From Opisthorchis felineus (Eukaryota > Platyhelminthes > Trematoda > Opisthorchiida > Opisthorchiidae): a stretch of DNA of 64,000 bases. Of this stretch, positions 44,941 to 56,759 are shown one piece after another. Positions within the stretch are counted from its first letter, which is position 1. Each line of letters starts with the position of its first letter. The DNA is taken from positions 26,426 through 90,425 of the forward strand of contig SJOL01005655.1 of NCBI GenBank assembly GCA_004794785.1. The letters are read 5' to 3'. A program made the translations under genes and the position numbers. The notes beneath the pieces are model-generated. The model made no database searches, had not been told where the DNA came from, and saw only the letters and a list, made by a program, of their open reading frames with translations.

Positions 44941-46139
44941 GTCGTTTTGGTTCTCGTGCATATTCATATTATGTTCGCTTGGACTTAATTTATACATCCT
45001 CCCCCGAGTGAAGGGTCCATCGTGCTTATACGTATACTTAGGTATACCTAACCCGATCAGCACGTAGGCAAACATCATATCGGATGTTGTAGCAATGAGA
45101 GATGTGACTAAGGGTAAGCTGACGGGTTGATCGGTTTCAAGTCTAGAATCCAGGCCAACGGGTGATCTTGTTTTGCCTCCTGGCTAACGAAAGCATGGTG
45201 CAGCTAACCAGACTGCGGTAAACTTCAGGGTTGTGGGTCCTGATGATCTTAGTCCATGCAGTGTTGAACATTTTAATTCTGGTTCTCCAAAGTAGCCACC
45301 AATCTCGTATCTGCTGTTGCAGAAGCTGCCAGGTATCCTGTATATACAAAACATGCCAGCACTGAACTGTTAGAGGTTTTAACGATGCCTTGTGCCAAAC
45401 AGGGCGGCCAATGTTCAGGAGGTATTGCCAGGTAGGGTTCGCTTCCACATCAGTAGCTCGGTTAAATGAAGAGAGCAGATCTTAGCTGAGACAGGAAAAA
45501 TTCTGCGATGTCTTTGCTCGATTCGACAGGCGTTTGCACTGAGGCGGCCTTCGCATTCGAACAGTACCTTAGTTTGTTGTCCGTTGTGAAAAGGTGCAGT
45601 ACAAGTCAGTTCAAATACGGAGAAAAGTATTGCAAACTTAGACTCATTTCAATTCTTTCGATAAAGGGCTGCTTCTCCCAAAAGGAGCGCTTTCGGAGCC
45701 ACTACCATATTTGATCTATGTATCTGTATTGCCTCTAGAACTTAAGGTTTTCGCACACCTGCTTTCCTGTAACGCCTCCCTAGGTTTATAATCACGTTGG
45801 CTTTCTGAACGAGTAGGGGAAAAAATACCGCCCAACAGCGCATGCAGTCAGATGATGTCTCTTAAAGCACCTGCAATAAATCAACGCTAGGAAAACGTGG
45901 GAGTTCCAAACGGATTTGTAGCGTCGAAAATGCGATTCACACCTCGTAAAGGCTCGCTGAGGTTTAACTGATTACGTTCGATCCGATTTGAAGGTGAGGG
46001 CAAATTCCATTGATGAGTGAAACTTACATTCACCATCTATGACGTGATCCCATCCGGTTTTAGCGAACTTATACTTCTACCCAACTTACTGTCATACGAG
46101 AGATTCACGGGCAGTAGAGCGTACTCCTCCCCGTGCAAG
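44941..46139. other. Unassigned sequence
   Basis: The minus-strand frame 45143-45448 (101 codons) and several short frames have no recognised domain. Confidence 0.3.
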
Positions 46140-46155
46140 CCGTGCCATCACACAG

Positions 46156-46843
46156 GTGATGTCTCGACCATACGGACTGCCAGAAATCCACAAGGCAGAT
46201 GTCCCGATAAAGGCAACAGTGGATGGTGTAGGCTCGCCACCATACGAGCTAGCCAGATTCTTAGCTGGTATACTTAAACCACTCACGGGGAAATCGAACA
46301 CCTTCATTAGGAATTCGTACGACTTTGCCAGTAAAGTCGCAGGGCTTCGTCTGGAGATAGACGAAATCATCGTGAGTTTTGACGTAACCCCAATGTACAC
46401 AAACATCTCTAGGGCGGGTGCTTTGGAGGTAACCAAGAGGTTGCTACTGGAAGACACGAAACTTAAGGAAGGGAAAGCCCTCGGTGGATGAAATAACTGC
46501 GGGCATAGGAGTGCGTTTGAATCTCAAACAGTTTGTTTTTGACACGACTGTTTGCTCACAGGAACAAGGCTCTGCAATGGGATGTCCAATATCTCCAGTT
46601 TTAGCTAATATTCATATGGAAGACTTCGAACATATGGCCCTGGCCGGATATCATTGTCCCCCGAACGTTTTCTGGCTTTATGTTGACGATACCTTTGTGG
46701 TAATCAACCGTGATAACGTGAACAATTTCCACGACTATCTCAATAGTTTAAATCCTCATATCAAGTTTAGCATGGAGATAGAGTCCACCTCGGGCACATT
46801 ACCCTTCCTGGACTATAAACACATAAGAGTGTTGGAAAATTAA
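46156..46843 (+). pseudogene. Penelope-like reverse transcriptase (two broken frames)
   Basis: Fingers, palm and thumb motifs are present and the YVDD catalytic box is intact. One frameshift near 46484-46490 separates SFDV-containing and YVDD-containing halves. A PLE RT normally continues unbroken into the endonuclease. Confidence 0.9.
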
Positions 46844-47200
46844 AAACTGCTATCTACCAGAAACCAACAGACAAGAACCGTCTTAAACTACTCATCAGCA
46901 CACCCAAAGTCCGTGTACGCCAGTATTGTCTCATCGATGCTTAGTCGAGCCAGAGCGCTGTGTACAGAAGAGATCGGCCGAGCAGCAGTTCAAATGGAGA
47001 TCGCCAACCGAAATCAAGAAGTAGGATACCCGGTGAGTTTGATTAGGCGTCAACTAAGAAAGATATTGGCTCCGGTAAGGGATGGATTGGCACAACAGTC
47101 ATTCCATACAAAGCAGGGGTATCAGAGGTTATTCGAAGACTGCTGAACTTAGTCAACATTCGAGGAGCTTTCCAGAAAGGAAAAACGCTACGCCGTTTCG

Positions 47201-47512
47201 GTGCAATTGAAAGGTCCCCTCCCAGTTGGAAGAACTAGGGACCATGTGTATAAAATTAAATGCAACGATTGCACTAAGGTTTACACAGGACAAATTGCCA
47301 GGGAGTTGCACACCAGAACTGGTGAGCATAAAAGGAGGGTAAACAAACCACCAAGGAATGCGGAAGATCAAAGACTCAGCGGTACGTGCGTTAGACACAG
47401 GACATTGAATAGATCTGGAGAATGTGGAAGTTTTAAGACGGGGACTGCGATTCACACCACAGCGGCTGATAACCGAGGCGGTGAAAATTGCCAAGCATCA
47501 CAGCGTGAATAG
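47201..47512 (+). pseudogene. Penelope-like GIY-YIG endonuclease
   Basis: The VYKI...VYTGQ pair stands for the GIY-YIG strands. The zinc-finger-like CNDC, the catalytic-type Arg in LHTRTGEHKR and the following His are all present. The tail loses frame near 47380; GIHTTAADNRGGENCQAS-like drift is seen instead of the usual EAVEI..HHSVNR helix, which continues in another frame. Confidence 0.88.
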
Positions 47513-47939
47513 AATCGAGGGTGTGGAACTGGCGAGGGTACGGGGAGCGGTCTTAGATAAGCCGAGTTGACACGTGACTGTGCGTGGTTGTCAGTGCATG
47601 TAGAATCATTAGCAAAAACATAGGTGGAAATCCCAACCCGACCAAAGTTCACAGGCAAGTAAACGAATTAGCGAACAAGATTCTAGCCTTCCAGACGCAC
47701 GCTCGACTTATCTGTCTGAAGTAATGCAGCTTTGAGCTATGTTCAGAGTCTAAACGCCAGAGAGAATGACATCGCACTTTGCTAGTGCAGAGAGCATGAT
47801 CACGGACGAAATGATTTAGCCCAAATTTTCCAGAAAGATTGGTGTGCCTCCGCGTTTTCAAGAACCAGAGAAAAAGATGACCGTGTTTCAAATAGGTAGG
47901 TTTATCAGCAGCAACCGTGTGAACTTGAGGATTTTCTAG

Positions 47940-48470
47940 AACGAACGTTCAGATCACCGAGGCATCGATCACAAAGCTGAATATGGCAAAAGCCACCCAT
48001 CTTCTCGCGATCCCCCCTCTTCGTTGAAAAGCGCTTTTTAACTGCCTACGAGCATTTGAATACAATGTTCTTAACATATTCAAAAAATCTGCGCCATATC
48101 TTGTCGAGCAAGTACAATTAGAAGAACGAACCAGTTCACCGGACCAAAATACCTGTATCGTTTCTGGCGTTCCATACGTAATGTGCTGCTCCACTCTCTG
48201 ATGCAGTGTGAAGATATGATCATAAACCATCGGACGCCCACCTTTTAATATCGGGTCAAAGCTCCGCGTCCCCCAGTGATGAAGTGATGTTCGGGTTCTC
48301 GTTGCAACGTCAGTTAAGTAGAGACCTCTGTGATTACCATTCACTATGGCCACACTTCTAATGCATGCGTAACACTCTACACTCGTCTTGTTTACCTGGA
48401 CCAGCCTTATTCTCCAATACCTATTAAAAAAGGGAAAGAGGTTTTGGCGAGACAATATCTCGGCTACTAG
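47940..48470 (-). mobile_element. RTE LINE fragment, N-terminal half of reverse transcriptase
   Basis: The unusually long open minus-strand frame 47949-48455 (168 codons) reads NHRGLYLTDVATR, VYDHIFTLHQRVEQHITYG, MLRTLYSNARRQLKSAF and AFAIFSFVIDAS. These correspond to NYRGISL, the [14 protein letters not shown] motif, the LYSNT turn and [10 protein letters not shown] of RTE reverse transcriptases. The FLD catalytic aspartate region has mutated (IQVFWSG). Both ends are truncated. Confidence 0.75.
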
Positions 48471-48939
48471 AAAAACACTTTAGTCCTCATTTTGATATCC
48501 TCAGAACCGAAGATGACTGCCTTCCTGAAGGCGCTGACCGTGGATGACAATCTGCAGTCTTCTGCAAGGAACAATTCGAAGTGAACTCAGCTTATGAGAG
48601 TTTGTCCGATCAGAAGTTAGGTGCAACACACAGGATCAACGTAGCCGCCGCAAGTTAACAAAATCGCTGGCAGCAGATGACTAGGAGGGTTTGAAATATT
48701 CGGGCTCAGCTTTCCAAGCCTAATTTTAGAAACAAAGAGCAGTTGTTGTCCCTGTTGGTTTTTACTTATTGGAGGGCATGTGATGCGTCGGGCGTCTCCA
48801 TCATTGTTCGCTAGTGTTCACTTTCGTATCCACACAGCTTCCGACTCAACGGGTACACCGGTATCTGCGAAGCCATCGAGCCACTTGCATTTAGGACTAG
48901 CATGGATTTATCTAGCAGACTCCATTAACTTAATTTGTG

Positions 48940-49600
48940 GTTGAGTGGCGTTTTGTTACACCACGTTCAGTGGTAAAACATTGCACAGAAAAGTAGGAAT
49001 CACACTGAACCATGAACTGGCATCCCGTCTGGGATGGCCGTATTGTTGATGAAGTGACTGGTAAAGCCAATGAAGCCTATTCCGCTTTAATTCAAATTGG
49101 GCAACTCTGGGGCCCACGTAACATCAGCCTGTGAGTGAAAGGTGGGGTCTACAATGCGGCAGTGCGTCCCGTGTTGCTTAACGACCTTGGTGCTGTGTTT
49201 TGAAGACAAGCGAATATCGCTTGTTACTGACAGTCGGTACTTTTAAAGCATTGTACATGTATCGTGAGAACATCGAATTAGCAATGCTGAAGTGTGCCGA
49301 TAATCTTTGGGTAACATTTCAGCTGCTTCTCCACCTGGTGAGTTGATTCGGCGGGGCCATGTGCTGTGTATGCCAGGTGATTGATTACTACGCAGTGTCC
49401 CGTCCGCTGAGGCAGATTCCGACTGGAGACTATCACAAGGCAGACAGTGCGTGACCTGCACATGGAGCATGAAAAAACAAGCACTAGTGCCTGTCGCCTG
49501 CCAGACTGGGACACCAGGATCCCCCATATCAATGGTTGGAGGTACTCGTTGACATGATGATGTCACACAAATCGTGGTGCCGTTTTGTCTATTCTCTCGC
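48940..49600 (+). mobile_element. RTE LINE fragment, post-RT domain
   Basis: The plus strand reads DEVTGKANEAYSALIQIGQL, NISL and KGGVYNAAVRPVLLN. This matches the DEI..RI.KA..AF.NLRHLW / SVKGRVY.AAVRS.LL pattern of RTE copies. The downstream C-terminal domain is degraded, with DSAGPCAVYA near 49350 in place of [12 protein letters not shown]. It is one of two plus-strand RTE pieces. Confidence 0.6.
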
Positions 49601-50555
49601 TCCCGATCAGTAACCCGCTTCCTTATTTCTTTTAAATTTCCGCACCCTGCTTGTTCTGCACTATCAACTACCATGAGCTTCGACAAGCCGAACCACGTAC
49701 ACACTGGTCACACTGAAATGAACGGAACTTAACCGGCGGGGCCTACCCAGGGAATAAATCCCAGGAGCAATGCCTTGTAAGTAAGCGAAAAGTATACCTA
49801 ATTGAAAGCTGACTAATCATCATGAGCACAGTTACGATAATGAAACAAGTGAACTCAAGTGAACCTCATGAGTAATTCCGGGGCGTGAGGATTTACTCGC
49901 CGGACGGGCTCTGTATATCTGGTGACAGTAATTTCAACTCAGAGGGCACGGAACGTATTTCAAGATGCTGGATAGAAGTCTGCAGCTTATCGAAAGCTGT
50001 ATCAGCACCTGTGGAATCGGAGGCAAGGGACAGAATATCCTAGGCTCGTGGTGTATAACCCAACCTACACTAACTGTGACAATATCATGACATTAGCCTC
50101 CAAGTCAAAAGACATACAATGCCTCTGTGAGCTCAGCTCTTCTTTATGACACGTGTGTAGGACATCCGACCCTTGTCCGTTTTCAATCATCGATGCATAC
50201 GGATTTTCGCATATATCTATCTCGTAGGAGAATTGGAACATTCTTCGGGGAATGTTTGACCTGGAAAAACCCAAAAGGCCTCTGGGCACAAGCGTATTCC
50301 AAAATAAGTTTAAGTTATCAGAACATATTCCCCGAATGCCAATTCATCGTCTTCCTAGACGCAGAATTCTTGTAAGACCATCAGCTGACTGGAGGACAGC
50401 ACGTGGAAATCAGAAAATGACGTGGGTGGCCTCAAAAATGGGGAGCGTTCGGTGATGGCGCAGGACACAACCCAGTGGACATTGTTGTGGACTTGTTCTA
50501 AAATCCCCTCTACTTCTTATTTTCAAAATCTTGTTTTTCGTCGACCCTTGACAAA
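49601..50555. other. Unassigned sequence
   Basis: Short frames only; no recognised repeat or gene. Confidence 0.3.
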
Positions 50556-52220
50556 CAAGATGACGTCACGTTCACGCTACAGATGCTACAGGTTGGCAGA
50601 AGCCTTTGTGGCCACAGTGACTAATAAAGCTACCCAAGTGAACAAATTTGTCTACGACCTCCATCGGCTCATCCGCAAGCACGATGTTCGGAACATATTA
50701 ACCGGAAGGTCCGTGGTTCAAACCCAGCCTAGGCTTCTCGACTGCTCCTGTCTAGGCATAGGCAACCTGGCAGTTTCTTCGCCCTCGGGCTTCCATCGGG
50801 TGGCATGGCAACTAGATATCGAAAGTGTTACAGCCGAACGATTATTATTAGTAGTAGTAATGTTCAGAGTTGATCTTACCCAATATTACAACAGCAATTT
50901 ACACCTCACAAACGTAGAGCACACTTCAAGAAGTGCGGCTACTTGAAATGTTTGGGCTTCAACGGAGTCATACCTAGGAGAGGCTTTGTCGTCCGTGTAC
51001 TCGTCAGCGAGCGGACGACTTGAATATTTCGACCGCGTAAGCGACAAGGGCTGATAGGAAGCGCTCCTTGAGTATGCCAATGATCAAGTTCAAGAGTTAA
51101 CAGGATAGACGACAGCCTTGCCTGACATCACTGAGCATACTGAACTCGCTTGCCATAGAACCTCATGCATCCACGGGGGTTGGTATGCCACACCTTCAGG
51201 ATGGTCGTGAATTGCTGGGGACACCATCATTCTCACCAACCAAGAGTCAAGACATCCACAAGGGATCCGCACCTACTTTGAAGAGTGCAATTTGTAAATT
51301 ATCTGGATCAGGTGCTTTGTTGTGCTGAAGCAATGAAAATACATGCTGGACCTCCGTTGCCGATGGTGGACGCCCCATCGAGTCCATTTGATCCTTCCAG
51401 TGGTTGAAGCGATGAAGGGCACATGAACTGTTCATCATAGAGTTCAGCCCATCGTTCGAATCGACATCTCTGTGAATGCATTGAGGTCCCATCCTTTTCG
51501 GAGATCGTTTCACTAACACCCACTCTCCTTGGACCAGTTGATAGGGCTACCTGGAATAGGGTGAGATTACCTCCCGTTCCAAAAGTCACCTCCATCACAA
51601 ATACTTTTGCGATGCACCAGCGCTCTTTGTCAATCCATAGGCTCTTCATTATTTGGTGTTTGAGGGGTCTGTGCTCGCCATCAGTCGTTGGTTGATGGTA
51701 TCAATCAGAGCTCTTGATCCAGAGTTCATTAAGGTGTGCGATGGACCTCAGACAGACGGTTTCAAAGGCTGTGAGCAGAACCTCTCACTTTTCTCCAGTC
51801 TTTATATAACGACAGTTAGCACTGTTCCCATCGAGTTTTTCGAGCATCTCAGCGAACCCAACCCGATATTGTTGAGCTACAGCGTAGCTTCGCAGGGGAT
51901 GAAATGGATGCGTTTGCACCAACCGACATGTTCCAAAGTGAAATCGAATAGATTGGCGTGCCAGCATGATGCCGTGATCGACTAATGACCAGTAAAACAA
52001 ACAGCCCCGGGGCCAAGCACTAGTCCCACACACCGTAGAAACAACGAGCAATTGCATTAGGACTACCAGACACCTGGACACAAGGGGGGGAATCTGGGGT
52101 CATCCCCAGTGGTTTGAGGTGTCTGAGCGACCCGGGTCTTGTATGCGCGTTTTGAAGACACAAGGTCTGAGCAGGAGCCACCTGTCGCCTAATTCGACAG
52201 AGTACGAACATTGAACGGAC
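50556..52220 (-). mobile_element. RTE LINE, RT to end of endonuclease, interrupted by a SINE
   Basis: The minus strand shows a decayed endonuclease end (51785-52200) and then a linker at 51308-51649 (SLWIDKERWCIAK, RRVGVSETISEKDG, RRCRFERWAELYDEQF). Next comes 51247-51519 (PPSATEVQHVFSLLQHNKAP). An RT remnant at 50886-51080 has DEYTDDKAS where YADD is expected. A post-RT stretch at 50560-50690 has EVVDKFVYLGS. Most of the RT palm is deleted. A SINE at 50690-50859 separates the last two parts. Confidence 0.75.
50690..50859 (+). repeat. tRNA-derived SINE lacking its A-box head
   Basis: Starts within the tRNA-like part (ACCGGAAGGTCCGTGGTTC), keeps the B-box region as GGTTCAAACCC and the full body, and ends in an ATT/AGT repeat tail. 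ATGTTC occurs at both flanks (50684-50689 and 50860-50865), consistent with a short target-site duplication. Confidence 0.85.
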
Positions 52221-52619
52221 CCGTTGAATTTAATAAGCGTTTATTTTTTTCAATCAGTTGGAAAAAGTTTGGAACTGACTGAGAAGTCGTCGTTTCAAAA
52301 GGGCTTGGTTAAGAAACGGTAGTTTTTAACTGCACAACGTTTTGCTTTTGACAGAGAAGCTTACGGTTGATGGTTTGGGGAAATATCAAATTATTTTTGA
52401 CCGCGTTTGTTTCCTTCGTTTTCTGGTTCAAAGCACTTGGATTGATGATTACCTTGAGTACCAATGGATTCTACTGGTCTGTGTGGGCTTGTAAGTGCGA
52501 CGACAATTTAGTTGGGTGGGGGATTTTCGGTTTGTTTCAAGAACTTCTGTTGATGACTCCACCCTACGATAACCGGACACCACTACGTGTCAGCTTGACT
52601 GATCCGCACACGCTTCACA
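52221..52619. other. Unassigned sequence
   Basis: The plus-strand frame 52367-52750 is hydrophobic at its start (LTAFVSFVFWFKALGLMITL) but runs into antisense Penelope sequence. No real gene is supported. Confidence 0.3.
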
Positions 52620-53290
52620 GTTGTACGCCTTTTTACTCTATTTACACTGAGATGCTTGGCGATTTTCATCGTAGTACCCGCCTTGAAAATTCAATATTCT
52701 ATAAAGCTATTTTGTGTCCCGTGTCCAGTGCATGTTCTGCCATTGCGTAGTCTTTCAGTAACGCTCAATATTCATCTGCGTTTCTCGGCGGCCGGTTTAT
52801 TTTTCTCGTGTGCTCTCGGATTCTGGTGTGAAGTTCCCTGGCCGTCTGTCCTATATAGATCTTAGTGCAGTCGTTACCCTTAATTTTGTAGACACAGTCC
52901 CTGGTTCTGTTCACCGTGAGATGATCCTTCAATTGCACCAGTGCAGAATGTTTCCCTTCTAGAAAGCTACTCTTATGTTGGACGTGTTCAGAATCCTTCG
53001 AATGACTTTCGATGTCCCTGGTTTGTATGAAATAACAGCAGTTCCAATCCATTCCCTGTTGAGTTTTCGCCACCGGTATCAACACTTTACGCCTAATCAA
53101 ACGAGCTGGATACCCACCACCCCGAAATTTGTTCTTCACTTCAATTTGGGCCACTGGCCGGTCAAACTCTTCTGTGTACAGGACTCTCTACTTCCTCTGG
53201 AGGAGACAACTATTTTCATCAATACGGAAATGCTGGCTCCCTTATGGAAAAAACGTATAATCTTCCCACCCCTAACGCGGAGAGCAGTAT
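52620..53290 (-). mobile_element. Penelope-like element fragment with GIY-YIG endonuclease
   Basis: The minus-strand frame 52765-53154 reads AQIEVKNKFRGGGYPARLIR (linker, also seen as AVQMEIANRNQEVGYPVSLI in the plus-strand element). It then reads VYKIKGNDCTKIYIGQTARE and LHTRIREHTRKINRPPRNAD. The nuclease is better preserved than in the 46-kb copy (YIGQT kept), but the first zinc-type Cys has become Gly and a stop follows NADEY. The C-terminal helix continues out of frame toward 52620. The RT is missing. Confidence 0.88.
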
Positions 53291-54049
53291 GACTTTATCT
53301 CCAGACATAATCATACTACGATTAATCAGGATAAAGGCGCTGCTCTGTGTGCTCTACCGTGGTCTTTCTGGCATGGCTGAACATTGAAGAGACTCTCGAA
53401 TAATTGTGGCCAATACAAATGTGTGTAGATAACGATGCTGCCGTTTCGCACCCACTGACGCGTAACTTGGCATCCACCTTCTAACCGACATTAGATATCG
53501 ATCAACTATACTGCAGATCATCGTCGGCAGGGCTGCCCGACGCTGATCGTTCTGCAGATACAAGATAACTCCGACAAGGCTCTCGTATGCTCGAATGCAG
53601 TGCGCTTCAGTGGATGCCGCAAACGTCGTACCGAACAGAATGATGTCGCTCAACCCTGCAAATCGTAAAAAGCAAATAGCTGCGATGAATTAATTTTTCC
53701 GGATCGCCAGCCTCATATTCACAATGCACCGTATTCACCGGGCACCATATTTTGTGGCACAGCCAAAGAAGTGTGCGCATCGGATTTTTCTCCGTTCACT
53801 TTTGAAATCTGTCTATTTACATCCGATAGTCGTGACTACAACAGCACCCACAATCATCCTTTGTAGGCCGTAGCCATATTAGGGGATGGAGAGCAGAGAA
53901 CAATCAGGATCTCCCCTTGGAAAAGTATGCATTGACCACACACTCACACTGTCAGCTGTTAAAAAGACCACCATTACTACTGTCCTGAGCTTACATTCCT
54001 CGGTATATTTGAATTGGCTGGCCGAGTCGCCCAATGGAACTGTCAGTTG
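53291..54049. other. Unassigned sequence
   Basis: The minus-strand frame 53354-53653 (99 codons) shows no recognised domain. Confidence 0.3.
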
Positions 54050-55330
54050 TCACGTACTTCAAAAATAAGGATTACGACACGGATGCAAACACCACTGTTC
54101 GTGTGCAATTTTGCCGTTGACTATCTGCTGAAGAATGCCCCACTCAGCACGGGACTGGGTGAAAAGAGCTCTGCGAGGCAGACGGTCTTCGGGTATGCGC
54201 AGTACTTGTCCTAATTTAGCGAAGCCTAGGAAGCGTGAGTAACTCATCTATCACTGGAAAGTCTTGCTAAGACTACCCGGCTTACATCAGCATTACTAAT
54301 CCTATGTTCCCACCAGACCCGATCAATGATTCGGAGACACCGATCGTCAAACACTGAAGGTTAACGTATGCCCTCCGCGCATACAGGCCACGCCTCTGAT
54401 CCATATTCCACTATGGATCGCACTGCCACAGTGTAAACCCTGGCCTTGACAGACAAACTGACGTCACGTCCGCCCCATAGATGTCGGAGGTGGGCAAAAA
54501 CTGCCTTGGTCTTCCCGATCTGAGAAGTAATTTTATCTCCAGCCAGTCCCCCGGTGACCAAATTTATCTACCACGTCAATGTGCACGTCTGCAAACATGA
54601 GGTTTGTGTTTGCTCCCACCCAGATTGATTCTCACGAATATGTCTCTCTCGGAAATCGACCAGCCTACGTAAAATAATACCGGATCACTTTAGGTGCGGC
54701 GGATAATAGGCTGATGCCACGGTGATTTTCGCATTAATATCTTGCGCCCTGTATGAAGACTGGAACGTCGGTCGGAGAGATCCATTCGCCTGGTATTTTG
54801 TTTTCGTTCCAAATATTCCACAGCATGGTCACCGGACTGATCACTAGGATCTCACCACGTTTAGAGTACGGGCTACAGACCATCCGAGCCGGGTGCCTTG
54901 TCACTCTGCAGAAATGATATCTCACCCTGGATTTCTGTTGGCGGCTGGTGTCGATGTTCCATTCAGGCCCGCTGGGTTCTCCCACCGCTTGTGTTAAAGG
55001 AGACCAGCTGAACTGTTCTTGAAAATGTTCAGCCCATCGCTCAATACGACGTTTCAGGGAATGAACTATCGTTCCGTCTTTTTAGCATATCGTTTCGCTG
55101 ACACTTGCCTTCTTCTGACCGGTCGATCGAATCAACTGAAATAAAGCGCGGCTGTTGCCTGCGGCGAAAGCCTTCGAAATCCACCAGCGTTCTCTGTCAA
55201 TCTTCAAGCTCAAGTGGATGCACTGTAATGTTAGATACGGCATTCAATGCATCGATCTGGGAAACTAATCAAATTGGTTTTCCTATAATTTCGCTGATAC
55301 TAATCTGCCTTACCCCCTAGTTCGGTTAGT
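54050..55330 (-). mobile_element. RTE LINE fragment with deleted RT palm
   Basis: In minus order: linker (about 55100-55210, wording like QLIRSTGQKKASVSE), then 54734-54985 (GPEWNIDTSRQQKSRVRYHF and the INSPTDVPV turn). Most of the RT is missing near 54620-54730. The post-RT region is at 54361-54561 (AVFAHLRHLWGGRDVSLSVK, VYTVAVRSIVEYGSEAWPV), and the C-terminal part at 54059-54247 (VLRIPEDRLPRRALF). Confidence 0.78.
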
Positions 55331-55407
55331 TTACGTAGTCCCTGAACAGGTTACTTAGACCTGTTACACCATGACCGCTCTCGGTAAGGCCACGTCGACG
55401 AGACTCA

Positions 55408-55432
55408 ATAATAATAATGATAATAATAATAT
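55408..55432. repeat. (AAT)n microsatellite
   Basis: AATAATAATAATGATAATAAT run with one interruption. It may mark the end of a retroelement, but no element body could be attached to it. Confidence 0.7.
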
Positions 55433-55736
55433 TAAAAAAAATGAAGACCGTGAGTAAACCAGCGGCTTTGGCTGTCCTACAAAACTTGGTGCCCACTGAA
55501 AGTGCGTCATGGATACAGACTTTATTACGGTTGCCTGATTTAAACCCATGTGAATGCTGGAGCTTGCAGAGCTAAATCTGAAAGTATTTCGATCTTTGTC
55601 GGCCATAGATACCCTTCTACTGGGTAGTCTAGATGGGATCGGGCGGCAATCTGTAACACTGTACACTAAGTAGGTAGGCTGGGTTACAGATATCTGTGCA
55701 TTCGTCACCGTTCTTTGAGTGCCCACCAAGAAAAGT

Positions 55737-55915
55737 TGTCCAGCTGTAGCATCCTTTCGGTGCCTAGCTGCCAGGACAACGGAAGGAAGCACGAAGACTG
55801 GGATACTGCCAAGTTGCCCAAGTCCAGACAGGAGCAGTCGAAAGGCTGAGGTCGGGTTCAGAACAAGGATCTTCCGGTCCGTAAACTGGCACCTTAACCA
55901 CTGAGCTATCTCGAC
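55737..55915 (-). repeat. tRNA-derived SINE
   Basis: Antisense copy with CCTTTCGGTGCCTAGCTGCC, GGGATACTGCCAAGTTGCCC, GGTTCAGAACAAGG (damaged B box) and ACCACTGAGCTATCTCGA (A-box strand). Flanks are only weakly alike. Confidence 0.88.
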
Positions 55916-55929
55916 GCCCAAGACACACT

Positions 55930-56750
55930 GCAAATTTAGTCAGCACGAAAACGATCTATTTGAAGATTTATACTCAACCCCATCAGCGAAACCAATGTGC
56001 AATGTAACAGATTTGTGTCGAGAGCATTAAATGAAAAACCGACGGATGTTGTGTCGAAAAGTGGTAACTGAAAAGTAAAGGCGACTGTCTACACTAGCCT
56101 GAAGCAGGCGCTCACTGATTACCAATTGAATGGAGACCCCCAGTGTTGTTATCATTAGAATCAAACTTCCCAGCTGTACAACAGACCTCTCGCAATAAGT
56201 TTAGTTGATGGTAATAGTCTTTCGCCAAATCGAAGTCACCGGTAGAAGCGATACTCTCGATGGGTTCTAAAAAGACAGCACACAACGTGCTTTCCAGTGT
56301 AACTCAAGGAACACAGATTCTGGTAACATGTTTGGCTTTATCTCATTTCGACTGAGATCGCAGTTGAATCTCCTGATGGACAGAGTCTGTACATCCGGTG
56401 AACGCAAGGTTATTACCGTCCTTCAAACCTGGAGCTGAGTTCTATGGGAAGCACGGACACCGATACTGAAGACTTTTGGGAGTGGTGACAGTCAGTATAT
56501 TTACATTAACCACACCCGAATGAGTTTTGTATCAAGGATAACGTTCTCTCGCGATGCGCGAGGGGGGGGGGCGACAGACATCGATAAGTCGATTGGTGCA
56601 GAAACCGAGCAATTGGTAATAACGTCTAATAATCGGACAGTTTTGGCGACGTGTGGAAGTGAGGAAATATCAAAGGTAGAGAACGTGGCTGTCATGCCTA
56701 TCCTTTGCATTCACATTATCGATTTGCACTAACCATGCTTTTACTTTCAG
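55930..56750. other. Unassigned sequence
   Basis: No gene recognised. A run of ten G lies at 56562-56571. Confidence 0.3.
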
Positions 56751-56759
56751 CTTATGTAC

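Larger units (their letters stand above)
46140..47560 (+). mobile_element. Penelope-like retroelement (RT plus GIY-YIG endonuclease), decayed
   Basis: Penelope-like elements encode a telomerase-related reverse transcriptase followed by a GIY-YIG nuclease. The RT is in two frames: 46156-46491 has PYGLPEIHKADVP, PPYELARFLAGILKPLTG and EIIVSFDVTPMYTNI. 46484-46843 has EQGSAMGCPISPVLANI, FWLYVDDTFVVI (catalytic YVDD) and SGTLPFLDY. A spacer rich in basic residues (46913-47146) leads to the nuclease at 47201-47512, with VYKIKCNDCTKVYTGQ, ARELHTRTGEHKR and NAEDQRL. At least two frameshifts and a stop after LDYKHIRVLEN inactivate it. The order RT then GIY-YIG is diagnostic. Confidence 0.92.

Noticed and set aside
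52367..52750. Hydrophobic plus-strand frame as a membrane protein
   Set aside because: Its second half is antisense Penelope sequence and no start context or family match supports it.
55364..55933. 189-codon minus-strand open frame
   Set aside because: Its start lies in a SINE and its end in a microsatellite region; no conserved domain.
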